From positions 930,001-994,000 of the forward strand of contig NZ_CP106798.1 of the NCBI RefSeq assembly GCF_025642155.1: DNA of 64,000 bases, in the 5' to 3' direction. Shown here one piece after another: positions 44,980-54,203 of the stretch. The notes under the pieces were generated by a model, which had not been told where the DNA came from, made no database searches, and was given only the letters and a program-made list of their open reading frames with translations. Numbering within the stretch: the first letter of the stretch is position 1; every line of letters starts with the position of its first letter. The DNA comes from Streptomyces sp. HUAS 15-9. GTDB lineage: Bacteria > Actinomycetota > Actinomycetes > Streptomycetales > Streptomycetaceae. The position numbers were made by a program, and so were the translations under genes.

Positions 44980-46959
44980 TTGCGAGGATCCGCCACCGAC
45001 CCCACCTCGACTCCCGGCAGCAGACGCACCCGGAGGACGGCCGGCGCAGTGGCCTGTGCGGCCCTGTTGCTCCCCCTGCTCGGCGCGGCCCCCGCCCCGG
45101 GCTCCGCCGAGGCCGAGTCCTCCCCCGGTGTGCTGCAGCGTGCCTTCGCCGGCGCGGCCGCCGAGTACCACGTGCCGCAGAGCGTTCTGCTGGCCGTCTC
45201 CTACCTCCAGTCCCGCTGGGACACGCACGCCGGGGCGCCGAGTGTGACCGGCGGCTACGGCCCGATGCACCTCACCGACGCGCGCACCGCGCTGACCGCG
45301 GCCGAGCACTTCGCCGACGGCACCGAGGACGCCCGCGGCGACGACGCGCGCGCGGCGCTGCACCCGCACACCGCGGTACCGGACAGCTCCGCGCTCCCGG
45401 CCCGCCTCAGCACCCTGCCGAGAGCGGCCGGGCTGACCGGACTTCCGGCCGAGGAGCTGCGCACCGACCCCACGGCCAATGTGGCGGGCGGTGCCGCCCT
45501 GCTCGCCGACGCCCAGAACACCCTTGGAGAGCCGCTCAGCTCCGACCCGGCCGACTGGTACGGCGCGGTGGCCCGGTTCTCCGGCGCGGACGACACGGCA
45601 ACCGCGGCGGCGTACGCGAACGACGTGTACGACGTGCTGCGCACCGGCGAGGCGCGCACCACGGACGAGGGGCAGCAGGTCAGGCTGGCCCCGCAGCCGC
45701 GGCTACGGGCGGACACCGCGCAGCTGCGGCGCGCGGGTCTGCGCACGGTGTCCGACGACGGGACGGAGTGCCCGGCGTCGGTGTCCTGCGAGTGGATCCC
45801 GGCGCCGTACGCGGAGTTCGGGGACAACGACTACGGCAACCACGACCTCGGTGACCGGCCGGGGTCGCAGAGCATCAAGTACATCGTCGTCCATGACACC
45901 GAGGGCACCTGGGACGGGGTCCTGAACCTGGTGCAGGACCCCACCTATGTGTCGTGGAACTACACCATCCGCTCCACGGACGGTCTGATCGCCCAGCACG
46001 TCAAGGCCAAGGACGTGGCCTGGCACGCGGGCAACTGGTACATCAACGCGAAGTCGGTCGGCATCGAGCACGAGGGCTTCCTCGCGGCGCCGGACGCCTG
46101 GTACACGGAGGCGATGTACCGGTCGTCGGCCCGGCTGGTGAGGTACCTCGCCAAGAAGTACGGCATCCCCATGGACCGGCAGCACATCCTCGGCCACGAC
46201 AACGTGCCGGGCCCGACCACGTCGACGATCCCCGGCATGCACACCGACCCGGGCCCGTACTGGGACTGGCGGCACTACTTCGACCTGCTGGGCCACCCCT
46301 TCAAGCGCACCGCGGGCAAGAAGGGCGGCCTGGTGACGATCCGGCCCGACTACGCGTCGAACCGGCCGCAGTACACGGGCTGCACCGCCAAGGGCGAGCC
46401 CTGCGCGGACCATGGCTCCAGTGAGGTGCGGCTGTACTCCGACCACGACGAGAACTCGCCCCTGATCAAGGACATCGGCCTGGGCACGACCCCGACCACC
46501 GGGGTGAACGATCTGTCCTCGCGGGTCTCCACCGGCCAGCAGTATGCGGTCGCCGACCGCTGGGGCGACTGGACGGCCATCTGGTACCTGGGCCAGAAGG
46601 CGTGGTTCAGGAACCCGCAGAAGGCGCCGACGGCCGTGAACGCCTCCGGTGTGGTGATCACGCCGAAGGACGGTCTGACGAGCATCCCCGTGTACGGCCG
46701 CGCGTACCCGGAGAAGGAGGCCTATCCGTCGGGAGTGCCCGCCCAGACGGTGGTGCCGCTGCCGTACACCGTGCCGGCGAATCAGAAGTACGTGGTCGGT
46801 GACGCGGTGCCGGGCGAGTACTACTACGCGGTCACCTTCACCACGGACTCGCACAAGGTCGTGGTCGGCAAGGACCTGTACTTCGAGATCCAGTACGGCC
46901 ACCGGGTGGCGTTCGTCCGCGCGGCGGACGTCAGCGTCGAGTCCTCCAGGGCCCGCTAG
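44980..46959 (+). CDS. Secreted N-acetylmuramoyl-L-alanine amidase
   Basis: Exported peptidoglycan hydrolase of 659 aa cleaving the bond between muramic acid and the stem peptide. I start it at TTG 44980 since AGGAGG lies 5 nt before it. That gives a signal peptide (basic TPGSRRTRRTAG, then hydrophobic VACAALLLPLLG, AEA end). Residues about 55-230 resemble a lysozyme-like fold (SVLLAVSYLQSRW, DWYGAVARFSG), perhaps inactive. The amidase_2/PGRP domain (about 300-445) shows the zinc ligands in YIVVHDTEG, VAWHAGNWY and ILGHDNVPG. A C-terminal SH3-like part (about 470-659) may bind wall. It may act in growth, spore germination or wall turnover. Confidence 0.9.
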   Translation: MRGSATDPTSTPGSRRTRRTAGAVACAALLLPLLGAAPAPGSAEAESSPGVLQRAFAGAAAEYHVPQSVLLAVSYLQSRWDTHAGAPSVTGGYGPMHLTDARTALTAAEHFADGTEDARGDDARAALHPHTAVPDSSALPARLSTLPRAAGLTGLPAEELRTDPTANVAGGAALLADAQNTLGEPLSSDPADWYGAVARFSGADDTATAAAYANDVYDVLRTGEARTTDEGQQVRLAPQPRLRADTAQLRRAGLRTVSDDGTECPASVSCEWIPAPYAEFGDNDYGNHDLGDRPGSQSIKYIVVHDTEGTWDGVLNLVQDPTYVSWNYTIRSTDGLIAQHVKAKDVAWHAGNWYINAKSVGIEHEGFLAAPDAWYTEAMYRSSARLVRYLAKKYGIPMDRQHILGHDNVPGPTTSTIPGMHTDPGPYWDWRHYFDLLGHPFKRTAGKKGGLVTIRPDYASNRPQYTGCTAKGEPCADHGSSEVRLYSDHDENSPLIKDIGLGTTPTTGVNDLSSRVSTGQQYAVADRWGDWTAIWYLGQKAWFRNPQKAPTAVNASGVVITPKDGLTSIPVYGRAYPEKEAYPSGVPAQTVVPLPYTVPANQKYVVGDAVPGEYYYAVTFTTDSHKVVVGKDLYFEIQYGHRVAFVRAADVSVESSRAR

Positions 46960-46968
46960 CCGCCCGCG

Positions 46969-47466
46969 TCAGCCCTGCTGGAAAAGCTCCGCCGGGAGCG
47001 GCTTCAGCAGGGCGTACAGGTCGTCGGTGATGGGGCGGTCCCAGGCGGCGATGGTGACCAGCACGCCGTCGCTGCGGTCGAACTGGACGCAGGAGATCCG
47101 GCTCTCGGAGAGCTTCAGGCGCCGCACGATCAGGAGGTTGTCGCCCTGCAGCACCGGCATGTCCTCCGTGTCGGTGACGGTCACCTCCTCGTCGTTCTCC
47201 AGAGCCAGCAGCAGTTGGGCCACCTCGAAGGGGATCTCGCCCTCGGCCATGTCGCGCGCCGGGGAGCCCTCGGGCAGATTGCCGATGATCATGGCGGGTC
47301 CGCGGCCGCCGAACAGGTCGTAGCGCAGGAAGACGCCCTGGCAGCTGCCGTCGGGGGCGGGCAGCAGGCCCGCGCCCAGATTGCCGGGCCAGTCGCCCGG
47401 ATCCATGGCCAGTACGTCGAAGTCGGGCCCGGCGGGAGTGGCGCTGCGGCGGCGGAGGAACGACAT
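46969..47466 (-). CDS. Conserved hypothetical protein (Streptomyces type)
   Basis: Cytosolic protein of 165 aa with no recognised domain. The sequence is rich in acidic residues and hydrophobic strands (AMIIGNLPEGSPARDMAEGEIPFEVAQLLLALEND; WDRPITDDLYALLKPLPAELFQQG). The chosen start MSFLRRRSA begins the conserved part; the frame extends upstream through the end of the regulator gene without similarity. It is in line with, and 49 bp from, the LAL regulator gene. Unknown function. Confidence 0.6.
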   Translation of the reverse strand: MSFLRRRSATPAGPDFDVLAMDPGDWPGNLGAGLLPAPDGSCQGVFLRYDLFGGRGPAMIIGNLPEGSPARDMAEGEIPFEVAQLLLALENDEEVTVTDTEDMPVLQGDNLLIVRRLKLSESRISCVQFDRSDGVLVTIAAWDRPITDDLYALLKPLPAELFQQG

Positions 47467-47515
47467 GCGGCCATGGTACGTGCCTGGACGCGATCGGTGA
47501 CGTGCGGGAGCCGTC

Positions 47516-50428
47516 TCAACGGGTGCCGGATCCCCTCCCTTCCCCCAGGGCCGCCGCCAGTCCGGAGGGGTCGGTGCCCAGCTTCCGGTAGACCGCCGAC
47601 AGCAGGCATACGACGGTCTGCTCGTCCGTGTGGAGTTCCGCGGCGATCTCCGGCTCGGTGCGGCCGGCGACGGTGAGGGTGGCGGCCGTGCGTTCCTGTG
47701 TGGTGAGGGTGTCGGTCTCGGCACTGTGCAGACGGCGGGGGCGCAGTCCGGCGGCGGCGAGCTCGTCGCGGGCCGCCTCGGCGAGGCCGTCGGCACTGCA
47801 CTGGAGCGCCGTGTCGAGGCCCCGGTAGAGATGGTCGGCGGCTTCCCTGGTGCGGCCGTTGCGGCGCAGTTCGGTGCCCAGGGCGACCAGTGCGCAGGCG
47901 AGCTCGTAGGCGGCCGGGGAGCGGTCCAGATAGGTGACGGCCTCCTCCAGGTACTTGACCCGGGCGGAGCCGGAGGACACCTCCGCGGCCGTCCGCAGGG
48001 CCTGTCCGATGGCGGACGGGGCGCCGAACTGGCGCGCGCGGCCCACCGCCTCGAGTGCGGTGTCCAGGGCCCGGTCGGGGTCGTCGTGGCTCTGTGCGCG
48101 GGCGAGGTGCAGCTGCCAGGGGCACCAGGCCGGATTGCGTATGCCCCGCGGGTCGAGGCGCCTTCCGGCGGCCGTGAGCGCGGCGACCGCTTCCTTGGTC
48201 CGGCCGCGGGCCAGGAGCAGTTCGCCGTACACGGTCTGGACGTCGGGGAAGACGACGGCCGCCGGGAAGGGTTCCCCGAAGCAGAAGGCGTCGGCGGTCC
48301 GGGCGGCCTCCGCGACCCGGCCCCGGGCCAGCAGGACCTCGATCAGGATGCCCATGGCGTACCAGTGGGCGGGGGTGCCGGGTCCGACGCGTTCGGCGAG
48401 CCTGAGGCCCGCGCGGACGAAGTCCTCGGCCTCGGCGAGCCGCCCGCGGCGATAGCGGACGTAGGCCAGCAGGGTGTAGGCGAAGGAGAGGTGGCCGCCG
48501 CGCCAGCCCTGGTGCTCGTAGTCGGCGATCCCGGCGGCGAAGAGCTCCTCGGTGCGGCCGGGCCGGTCGGCGTACATGAAGGCCATGGCCACCAGGACCG
48601 GTACCTCGAATCCGCGGTCGGGCTCGGCCCAGCGGAGGCCGCCGGACAGGGCGCGTTCGGCGTGGCGGAGCGCGACGGGGGCGGGTTCGCCGCGCAGGAC
48701 CGCGTCCCAGGTGCGCAGTCCGATGACGTAGCGCTCGGTGAGGTCGCGGCCCTTGAGCCGGTCGGCGAGCCGGGCGAGGCGGCGGGAGCGGGCGGGATGG
48801 TCGGGCTCGTCGGCGCGGAAGGCGTCCCACATGAACTGCTCGGCCGCCATGCGCAGCCTGACCCGGGCGTCGCCGGTCAGCCGTATCTCACGGGCGAGGG
48901 TGTCGGAGGCCTCGGCGAGGTGGTCGCTGTGGGCGAGGACCTGGGAGAGGCGGTAGACGATGTGGTGCCGCAGGTCGGGGTCGGCGATGGGCTCCTCGAG
49001 CGCGGCGCGCAGATGGTTGACGGTGGTCGCCGGTTCGGTGAGCAGGGAGGCGGAGCCCAGCTCGTACAGGACGGCGGCCCGGTCGGCCGGGAGCGGGGGT
49101 TCGCGCAGCGCACGGGCGAGGTAGCCGCGGGCGGCCTCGGGGGCGCCGGCCCTGAGGGTCTCGCCGGCGGCGGCGCGCAGTTGCTGCACGACCCAGGTGT
49201 CGCCGTCGGGGTGGGTCTCCAGGAGGTGGCGGCCGGCGGCGGAGGCCCCCTGTCCGTCGTTGATCACGCACCAGGCGGCCTGTCCGTGCAGGGCGACCCG
49301 GACGCCGGTCGGAATGGCCCGGTAGACGGCGGTGGCGATCAGTGGATGGACGAACTCCAGGGTGCCCTCGGCGGTCACGTCGCCGGTGAGGATGCGGGCA
49401 CCGCGCAGCGCGTCCGCGGCGTCGGCCGCCTCTTCGGGGCCGAGTCCGGCTACGGCGGCGGCGAGCTCCGGATGGATCTCGGTGCCCAGGACCGCGCAGG
49501 CCCAGGCGAAGCGGACGGTGGAGGTGCCGAGGCGTTCGAGCCGGGTGATCAGACCGCTGCCCTTGACGGCGGCGGCGAGGTCGCGCAGCAGGGGTGCCCC
49601 GGCCTCGGTCGGGGTGAGACCGCGGTCGCGCACCTTGGCGGACAGCTCGACGGTCTCGAACGGGTTGCCCGCGGTGACGGCCCAGCACTCGTGGCAGAAC
49701 GCGTCGTCGGCGTGCTCGCCGAGGGTCTCCCGCACCAGTCGGGCCACGGCGGCCACGCTGAGCGGCTCCAGGCCGAGCGGGCGTCCGCCGGCGCGTCCGG
49801 GCAGTTTGCGGAACGACTCGGCGTGGTCGGGCAGTTCGTCGGGCCGGTAGGCGACGACGACCAGCATCGGGAGTTCCTCGGCCCGGGGCGCGAACGCGGC
49901 CAGCCAGCGCAGGGATTCGGGGTCGGCCCAGTGGGCGTCGTCGAGGACCAGGACCATCGGGGCGCGGCGCACGGCGAGATGGGTGAGCACCCAGTCGAGG
50001 CCGTCGCCCAGGCCCTGCGGGTCGGGCGGGGCGCCCTCGGTGGGGGCGCACAGGCCGAGGGCGGGGCCGACGATGTCGTACCAACTGCCCAGTGAGGAGC
50101 GCAGTTCGGCCTCCGGCACGCCCGCGAGCTGCGGTTGCAGGAGCTGGCGGGCCACATGGAAGGCGACGCGCTGTTCCTGGTCGCCGCCGCGGGCGGACAG
50201 CACCGTGCAGCCCTGTGCGGTGGCGCGGCGGCGGACCTCGGCGAGGAGGGTGGTCTTGCCGATTCCGGCGCGGCCCGCGAAGGCCAGCAGTGCGCCGCGC
50301 GGCGGCGCGGGCTGTTCGGCGCCGTCTGCGCGCAGACCGGTGAGCTCGCCCAACGCCTCGTCGACCGCGGCGAGTTCGCTTTCTCGTTCGAGGAGCGTTC
50401 GCCGGTTCCGAACGATCCGATGTTCCAT
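47516..50428 (-). CDS. Large ATP-binding LuxR-family (LAL) regulator
   Basis: Transcriptional regulator of 970 aa. An N-terminal AAA-type ATPase domain has Walker A (AGRAGIGKTTLLAEV, about residue 55) and Walker B (MVLVLDDAHWADPESLRW, about residue 160). A long helical-repeat sensor region follows, then a C-terminal LuxR helix-turn-helix (last 65 residues, TLTTQERTAATLTVAGRTEPEIAAEL). The start MEHRIVRNR at 50428 is preferred. LALs often activate secondary-metabolite clusters (PikD type); the nearest candidate here, the FAAL-PKS locus, is over 13 kb away, so a link is only a suggestion. The HTH lacks the usual VKTHL recognition-helix consensus and reads TVVCLLSAVYRKL. Confidence 0.87.
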   Translation of the reverse strand: MEHRIVRNRRTLLERESELAAVDEALGELTGLRADGAEQPAPPRGALLAFAGRAGIGKTTLLAEVRRRATAQGCTVLSARGGDQEQRVAFHVARQLLQPQLAGVPEAELRSSLGSWYDIVGPALGLCAPTEGAPPDPQGLGDGLDWVLTHLAVRRAPMVLVLDDAHWADPESLRWLAAFAPRAEELPMLVVVAYRPDELPDHAESFRKLPGRAGGRPLGLEPLSVAAVARLVRETLGEHADDAFCHECWAVTAGNPFETVELSAKVRDRGLTPTEAGAPLLRDLAAAVKGSGLITRLERLGTSTVRFAWACAVLGTEIHPELAAAVAGLGPEEAADAADALRGARILTGDVTAEGTLEFVHPLIATAVYRAIPTGVRVALHGQAAWCVINDGQGASAAGRHLLETHPDGDTWVVQQLRAAAGETLRAGAPEAARGYLARALREPPLPADRAAVLYELGSASLLTEPATTVNHLRAALEEPIADPDLRHHIVYRLSQVLAHSDHLAEASDTLAREIRLTGDARVRLRMAAEQFMWDAFRADEPDHPARSRRLARLADRLKGRDLTERYVIGLRTWDAVLRGEPAPVALRHAERALSGGLRWAEPDRGFEVPVLVAMAFMYADRPGRTEELFAAGIADYEHQGWRGGHLSFAYTLLAYVRYRRGRLAEAEDFVRAGLRLAERVGPGTPAHWYAMGILIEVLLARGRVAEAARTADAFCFGEPFPAAVVFPDVQTVYGELLLARGRTKEAVAALTAAGRRLDPRGIRNPAWCPWQLHLARAQSHDDPDRALDTALEAVGRARQFGAPSAIGQALRTAAEVSSGSARVKYLEEAVTYLDRSPAAYELACALVALGTELRRNGRTREAADHLYRGLDTALQCSADGLAEAARDELAAAGLRPRRLHSAETDTLTTQERTAATLTVAGRTEPEIAAELHTDEQTVVCLLSAVYRKLGTDPSGLAAALGEGRGSGTR

Positions 50429-50559
50429 CACTACCCCCCGCCACAGTCGCGCCCACACGGGGAGCGGGCACGCAGCGTGGCTGTCAGGCACCCCAGCGTA
50501 CGCCTCACCGGGACCGCGTGAGCATGATCGAGGGGTACTGCTCGAAACAGGCCGGCGCG

Positions 50560-50593
50560 GGTTTCGGCTCCCCCCGTACGGAGGGGGCGCGGC
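50560..50593 (-). terminator. Hairpin downstream of the universal stress gene
   Basis: A CCCCCC-GTAC-GGAGGGGG imperfect stem lies just past the stop codon at 50594. It is a weak but typical GC-rich terminator. Confidence 0.4.
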
Positions 50594-51496
50594 TCACTCT
50601 TCGGGGGGTGCGGGGGGTACCACCGCGATCGGGCTCGCCGCGTGCAGCAGGACCGCCTGGGTGACGGAGCCCATCATGCGGGCCGGCGCGAGGAGGCGTC
50701 GGCGGTGGCGACCGACGACGACCAGCGCGGCGTTCCCGGAGGCGGCGACGAGGTGGCCGGCCGCGTCACCGGGCAGCGCGTCGACGTCACAGCGGACGTC
50801 CGGGTGCGCCGTGCGGTGCGGGGCGAGGAAGCCCTCGGCCAGGGTCCGTGTCTCGTGCTCGACGGCGCTCTGGTCGACGGGGGGCGGGAACACCTCGCCG
50901 GGGGCCGCGAGGCTCGTCACCGGCCACGGGTAGGCGGCGACCACCCGGAGGCGGGCGCCGAGCAGGGCGGCCTCGGCCAGGGCGAAGGCCAGGGCGGCCT
51001 CGTCGGGGCTGTCCACGTTCATGCCGACGACCACCCGGGGCCCGGGCTCGGCCGACGGCTCGCCGTGAACCTCCCGGCCGGGCCGGGGCACCACGACGAC
51101 GGGGCACTCGGCGTCACGGGCGGCGGCAAGGCTGTTGGAGCCGAGCAGCAGGCTGGCGAAGCCGCCGCGCCCCCGGGAGCCCAGCACCAACAGCTGTGCG
51201 GACGAGCTGAGTTCGGGCAGTACGACGGCGGGCGCCCCGACCGGGGCGTCGTACTCCACGTCGAGGCCCTCGCCGCGGCCCGCCAGATGGTCGCGCGCCC
51301 GGTCGAGGACGGGATCGTCGTCCGGTCCGGGCGGCCCCGCGACCAGGACGTCGGGCTGGGCCCAGGCGGCGTACTGCCACGCGTGCGCCACCCGCAGCGG
51401 GGCGGTGCGTCTGCGGGCGGCCGCGAGGGCCCAGTCCAGGGCACGCAGGCTGTCGTCCGAACCGTCGACCGCGGCGACGACCGGCGCAGTGTTCAT
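50594..51496 (-). CDS. Universal stress protein, two Usp domains
   Basis: Cytosolic protein of 300 aa built of two Usp folds (about 5-140 and 155-295). The nucleotide-binding GxxG signature is clear in domain 1 ([20 protein letters not shown] then [10 protein letters not shown]). It is weaker in domain 2 ([22 protein letters not shown] then ASPIAVVPP), where the glycines are partly lost. GGAGG is upstream. Such proteins respond to stress, hypoxia or stationary phase; the ligand is probably ATP for domain 1. Confidence 0.9.
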   Translation of the reverse strand: MNTAPVVAAVDGSDDSLRALDWALAAARRRTAPLRVAHAWQYAAWAQPDVLVAGPPGPDDDPVLDRARDHLAGRGEGLDVEYDAPVGAPAVVLPELSSSAQLLVLGSRGRGGFASLLLGSNSLAAARDAECPVVVVPRPGREVHGEPSAEPGPRVVVGMNVDSPDEAALAFALAEAALLGARLRVVAAYPWPVTSLAAPGEVFPPPVDQSAVEHETRTLAEGFLAPHRTAHPDVRCDVDALPGDAAGHLVAASGNAALVVVGRHRRRLLAPARMMGSVTQAVLLHAASPIAVVPPAPPEE

Positions 51497-51623
51497 CGTT
51501 CCTCACCTCCGGAAGGCAACCTCCCCCTGTCCGGGGCCAGCCTCACCGAGGCGGCCGCCGCGCAGGGGCACCACAGGTCGCGTGTCCGGAAAACGGGAGG
51601 GAACACCCACCGGTCGGCTCGTC

Positions 51624-51641
51624 GGCGCCGCTCGCGGCGCC
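51624..51641 (-). terminator. Hairpin after the DUF397 gene
   Basis: Perfect 7-bp arms GGCGCCG / CGGCGCC around CTCG, 6 bases beyond the stop. Confidence 0.5.
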
Positions 51642-51647
51642 CCGGGC

Positions 51648-51890
51648 TCAGGTCAGGTCGAACTCCCCTTCCCTTGCCCCGGACACGAAAGCGCCCCACT
51701 CCGCGGGTGTGAAGATCAGGGAAGGGCTCTGGGGACGGCCGCTGTTGCGCATCGCGATGAATCCCTCGACGAAGGCGATCTGGACATCCCCAAGGCCTCG
51801 GCTGCTGGACTGCCAATCGGCCCCGCTCAGGTCCAGCTCCGGCTTGTCCCAGCCCACGAGCGGCTGCTGCTGGATGGTGCTCTCGGCCAC
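51648..51890 (-). CDS. DUF397 protein, orphan
   Basis: Small protein of 80 aa of the DUF397 family (DLSGADWQSSSR, VQIAFVEGFIAMRNS, SPSLIFTPAEWGAFVSGAREGEFDL). The GTG start follows GGGAGGAG. DUF397 proteins are usually encoded next to a helix-turn-helix partner (BldB/WhiJ-like systems) and act with it in development. No such partner is encoded beside this one, so it may pair with a distant regulator. Confidence 0.85.
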   Translation of the reverse strand: MAESTIQQQPLVGWDKPELDLSGADWQSSSRGLGDVQIAFVEGFIAMRNSGRPQSPSLIFTPAEWGAFVSGAREGEFDLT

Positions 51891-51972
51891 GTCCGTGCTC
51901 CTCCCGGTTCGTCGTCCGCGGTCAGCCTAGCGATCGACCCCGACCGCCGACAGGCCGCATGAGGAGGACCTT

Positions 51973-53139
51973 TCAGGTGTCGGGCGCGTCGGATCCCACG
52001 AGCCACATCGCGAAGAACTGGGAGCCGCCGCCGTAGGCGTGCCCGAGCACCCTGCGGGCCCCGTCCACCTGATGCTCTCCCGCCTGTCCACGGACCTGGA
52101 GCACCGCCTCGGCGAAGCGGATCATGCCCGAGGCACCGATCGGATTGGTGGACAGCACGCCGCCGGACATGTTGACGGGCAGGTCCCCGTCGAGCTCCGT
52201 CACACCGGACTCGGTGAGCTTCCAGCCCTCGCCCTCCTCGGCGAAGCCGAGGTTCTCCAGCCACATGGGCTCGTACCAGGAGAACGGCACATACATCTCG
52301 ACGGCGTCGATGTCCCGGCGCGGGTCGGCGATCCCGGCCTGCCGGTAGACGTCGGCGGCGCAGTCCTTGCCCGCCCGCGGCGAGACGAAGTCCTTCCCGG
52401 CGAACAGCGTGGGCTCGCTGCGCATCGCACCGCCCAGCATCCAGGCGGGCGGCCGGGGCGCGCGGGCGGCCCCAGCCCGGTCGGTCAGGACCATGGCGCA
52501 GGCGCCGTCCGAGGACGGGCAGGTCTCCGAGTAGCGGATGGGGTCCCACAACATGGGGGACGCCTGGACCCTCTCCAGGGTGATGTCGTGCTCGTGCAGA
52601 TGGGCGTACGGGTTCTTCAGGGCGTTGCGCCGGTCCTTGTAGGCGACCAGCGAGCCGATCGTGTCGGGGGCGCCGCTGCGCCGCATGTACGCGCGCACAT
52701 GGGGCGCGAAGAACCCGCCCGCGCCCGCGAGCAGCGGCTGCTGGAAGGGGACCGGCAGGGACAGGCCCCACATGGCGTTGGATTCGGATTGCTTTTCGAA
52801 GGCGAGGGTGAGGACCGTGCCGTGGACACGTGCCGCGACGAGGCCCGCGGCGACGAGCGCGGTGGACCCGCCGACCGAGCCGGCCGTGTGCACCCGCAGC
52901 AGGGGCTTGCCGACCGCGCCGAGCGCGTCGGCCAGGTACAGCTCCGGCATCATGACGCCCTCGAAGAAGTCGGGCGCCTTGCCGATGACGACGGCGTCGA
53001 TGCCGGACCAGGTCAGCTCGGCGTCGTCCAGGGCCCGCCGGGCGGCCTCGCGGACGAGTCCGGCGATCGACACGTCCCGGCGCGCCGCCACGTGCTTGGT
53101 CTGGCCGATCCCTGTGACGGCCACGGGCTCCTTGCTCAT
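51973..53139 (-). CDS. Thiolase-like protein without catalytic Cys (subunit 1)
   Basis: Thiolase-fold protein of 388 aa, related to lipid-transfer-type thiolases of actinobacteria (Ltp). The usual nucleophile Cys is replaced (RVHTAGSVGGSTALVAAG), and the C-terminal His of GHPxGAsG is Asn (STNPIGASGMIRFAE). Ltp2-type proteins with these changes work with DUF35 partners as retro-aldolases in side-chain breakdown. SD AAGGGG precedes the ATG. It overlaps the upstream gene by ATGA, so the two products are probably made in equal amounts. The substrate is unknown; a sterol- or fatty-acid-like acyl-CoA is likely. Confidence 0.82.
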   Translation of the reverse strand: MSKEPVAVTGIGQTKHVAARRDVSIAGLVREAARRALDDAELTWSGIDAVVIGKAPDFFEGVMMPELYLADALGAVGKPLLRVHTAGSVGGSTALVAAGLVAARVHGTVLTLAFEKQSESNAMWGLSLPVPFQQPLLAGAGGFFAPHVRAYMRRSGAPDTIGSLVAYKDRRNALKNPYAHLHEHDITLERVQASPMLWDPIRYSETCPSSDGACAMVLTDRAGAARAPRPPAWMLGGAMRSEPTLFAGKDFVSPRAGKDCAADVYRQAGIADPRRDIDAVEMYVPFSWYEPMWLENLGFAEEGEGWKLTESGVTELDGDLPVNMSGGVLSTNPIGASGMIRFAEAVLQVRGQAGEHQVDGARRVLGHAYGGGSQFFAMWLVGSDAPDT

Positions 53140-54203
53140 CGTGGATCCCCTTCGAGTACGGCGACCAGGTTCTGCTGCAGACAGGGGCCGGACGTGGCGT
53201 GGGCGAGCGCCCGGTCGGACTCTCCGCGATGGATCCGGGCGGCCGCCTCGCCGATCCGGACGAGACCGGCGGCCATGACCGGGTTCGCGGCCAGGGCGCC
53301 GCCGGACGGGTTGACGCGCACTCCGTCGTCGAGCCGCAGCGCCTTGCGCAGGACGACCTCCTGGGAGGCGAACGGCGCGTGCAACTCGGCGGTGTCGACG
53401 GGCCGTTCGAAGGCACCCGCGCGCTCCGCGGCAAGACGCGTGGAGGGTGAGTCGGTCAGGTCGCGCACGCCCAGTGCGTGCGCCTCGATGCGGTGGTCGA
53501 GGCCCCGGATCCAGGCGGGCCGGGCGCACAGGTCCCGGGCCCGCTCGCCGGCCGCGAGGATCACGGCGGCGGCACCGTCACCGACGGGTGGACAGTCGCC
53601 GGTACGCAGGGGCCGTACCAGATAGTCGCCCCGGGGCACCGGGCCACGCAGCTGCGCATGGGGGTTGTCCGCGGCGGCCGCCCGGCTGCGTGCCCCGACG
53701 GCGGCGAGCGCGGGCTCGTCGGTGTCCCCCGCGTCGATGAGCGCCTGCGCCTGGAGCGCGGCCAGCGCCACGGAGTCCGGCCACAGCGGGGCGACGTAGT
53801 ACGGGTCGAGCTGCCGGGAGAGCACGTCACGGACCGAGCCGGGCGAGGACTTGCCGTACGCGTACACGAGTGCGGTGTCCGCGTCCCCGGTGAGCAGTTT
53901 GGTCCACGCCTCGTACAGCGCCCACGCGCCGTCCATCTCCACATGCGACTCGGAGATGGGCGGCCAGGCGCCAACGCCGTCGAGGGCGAGGGTGAAGGAG
54001 AAGGCCCGGCCGGCCAGATAGTCGCTGGAGCCGGAGCAGGTGAAGCCGATGTCGGCGGCCTTCAGGCCGGTTTCGCCGAGGACCTCGTGCAGCACCGGCA
54101 TGAGCATCTCCACCTCGGAGAGCTCGTCGCTGGTGCGCCGGTGGTCGGTCTGCGCGAAGGCCACGACGGCGATGTCCCGCGTCAGGGCGGCTCCTTGCCT
54201 CAC
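53136..54203 (-). CDS. Thiolase-like protein without catalytic Cys (subunit 2)
   Basis: Second thiolase-fold protein, 355 aa, not closely similar to the first. The normal Cys site reads SHVEMDGAWALYEAW, and the C-terminal motif is AANPVMAAGLVRIGEAA, again without His. I take GTG at 54203, since AAGGAG lies 5 nt before it and it overlaps the DUF35 stop as GTGA. A later CTG with its own AAGGAG is possible. Together with subunit 1 and the DUF35 protein it probably forms a hetero-oligomeric aldolase or condensing enzyme. Confidence 0.8.
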   Translation of the reverse strand: MRQGAALTRDIAVVAFAQTDHRRTSDELSEVEMLMPVLHEVLGETGLKAADIGFTCSGSSDYLAGRAFSFTLALDGVGAWPPISESHVEMDGAWALYEAWTKLLTGDADTALVYAYGKSSPGSVRDVLSRQLDPYYVAPLWPDSVALAALQAQALIDAGDTDEPALAAVGARSRAAAADNPHAQLRGPVPRGDYLVRPLRTGDCPPVGDGAAAVILAAGERARDLCARPAWIRGLDHRIEAHALGVRDLTDSPSTRLAAERAGAFERPVDTAELHAPFASQEVVLRKALRLDDGVRVNPSGGALAANPVMAAGLVRIGEAAARIHRGESDRALAHATSGPCLQQNLVAVLEGDPR

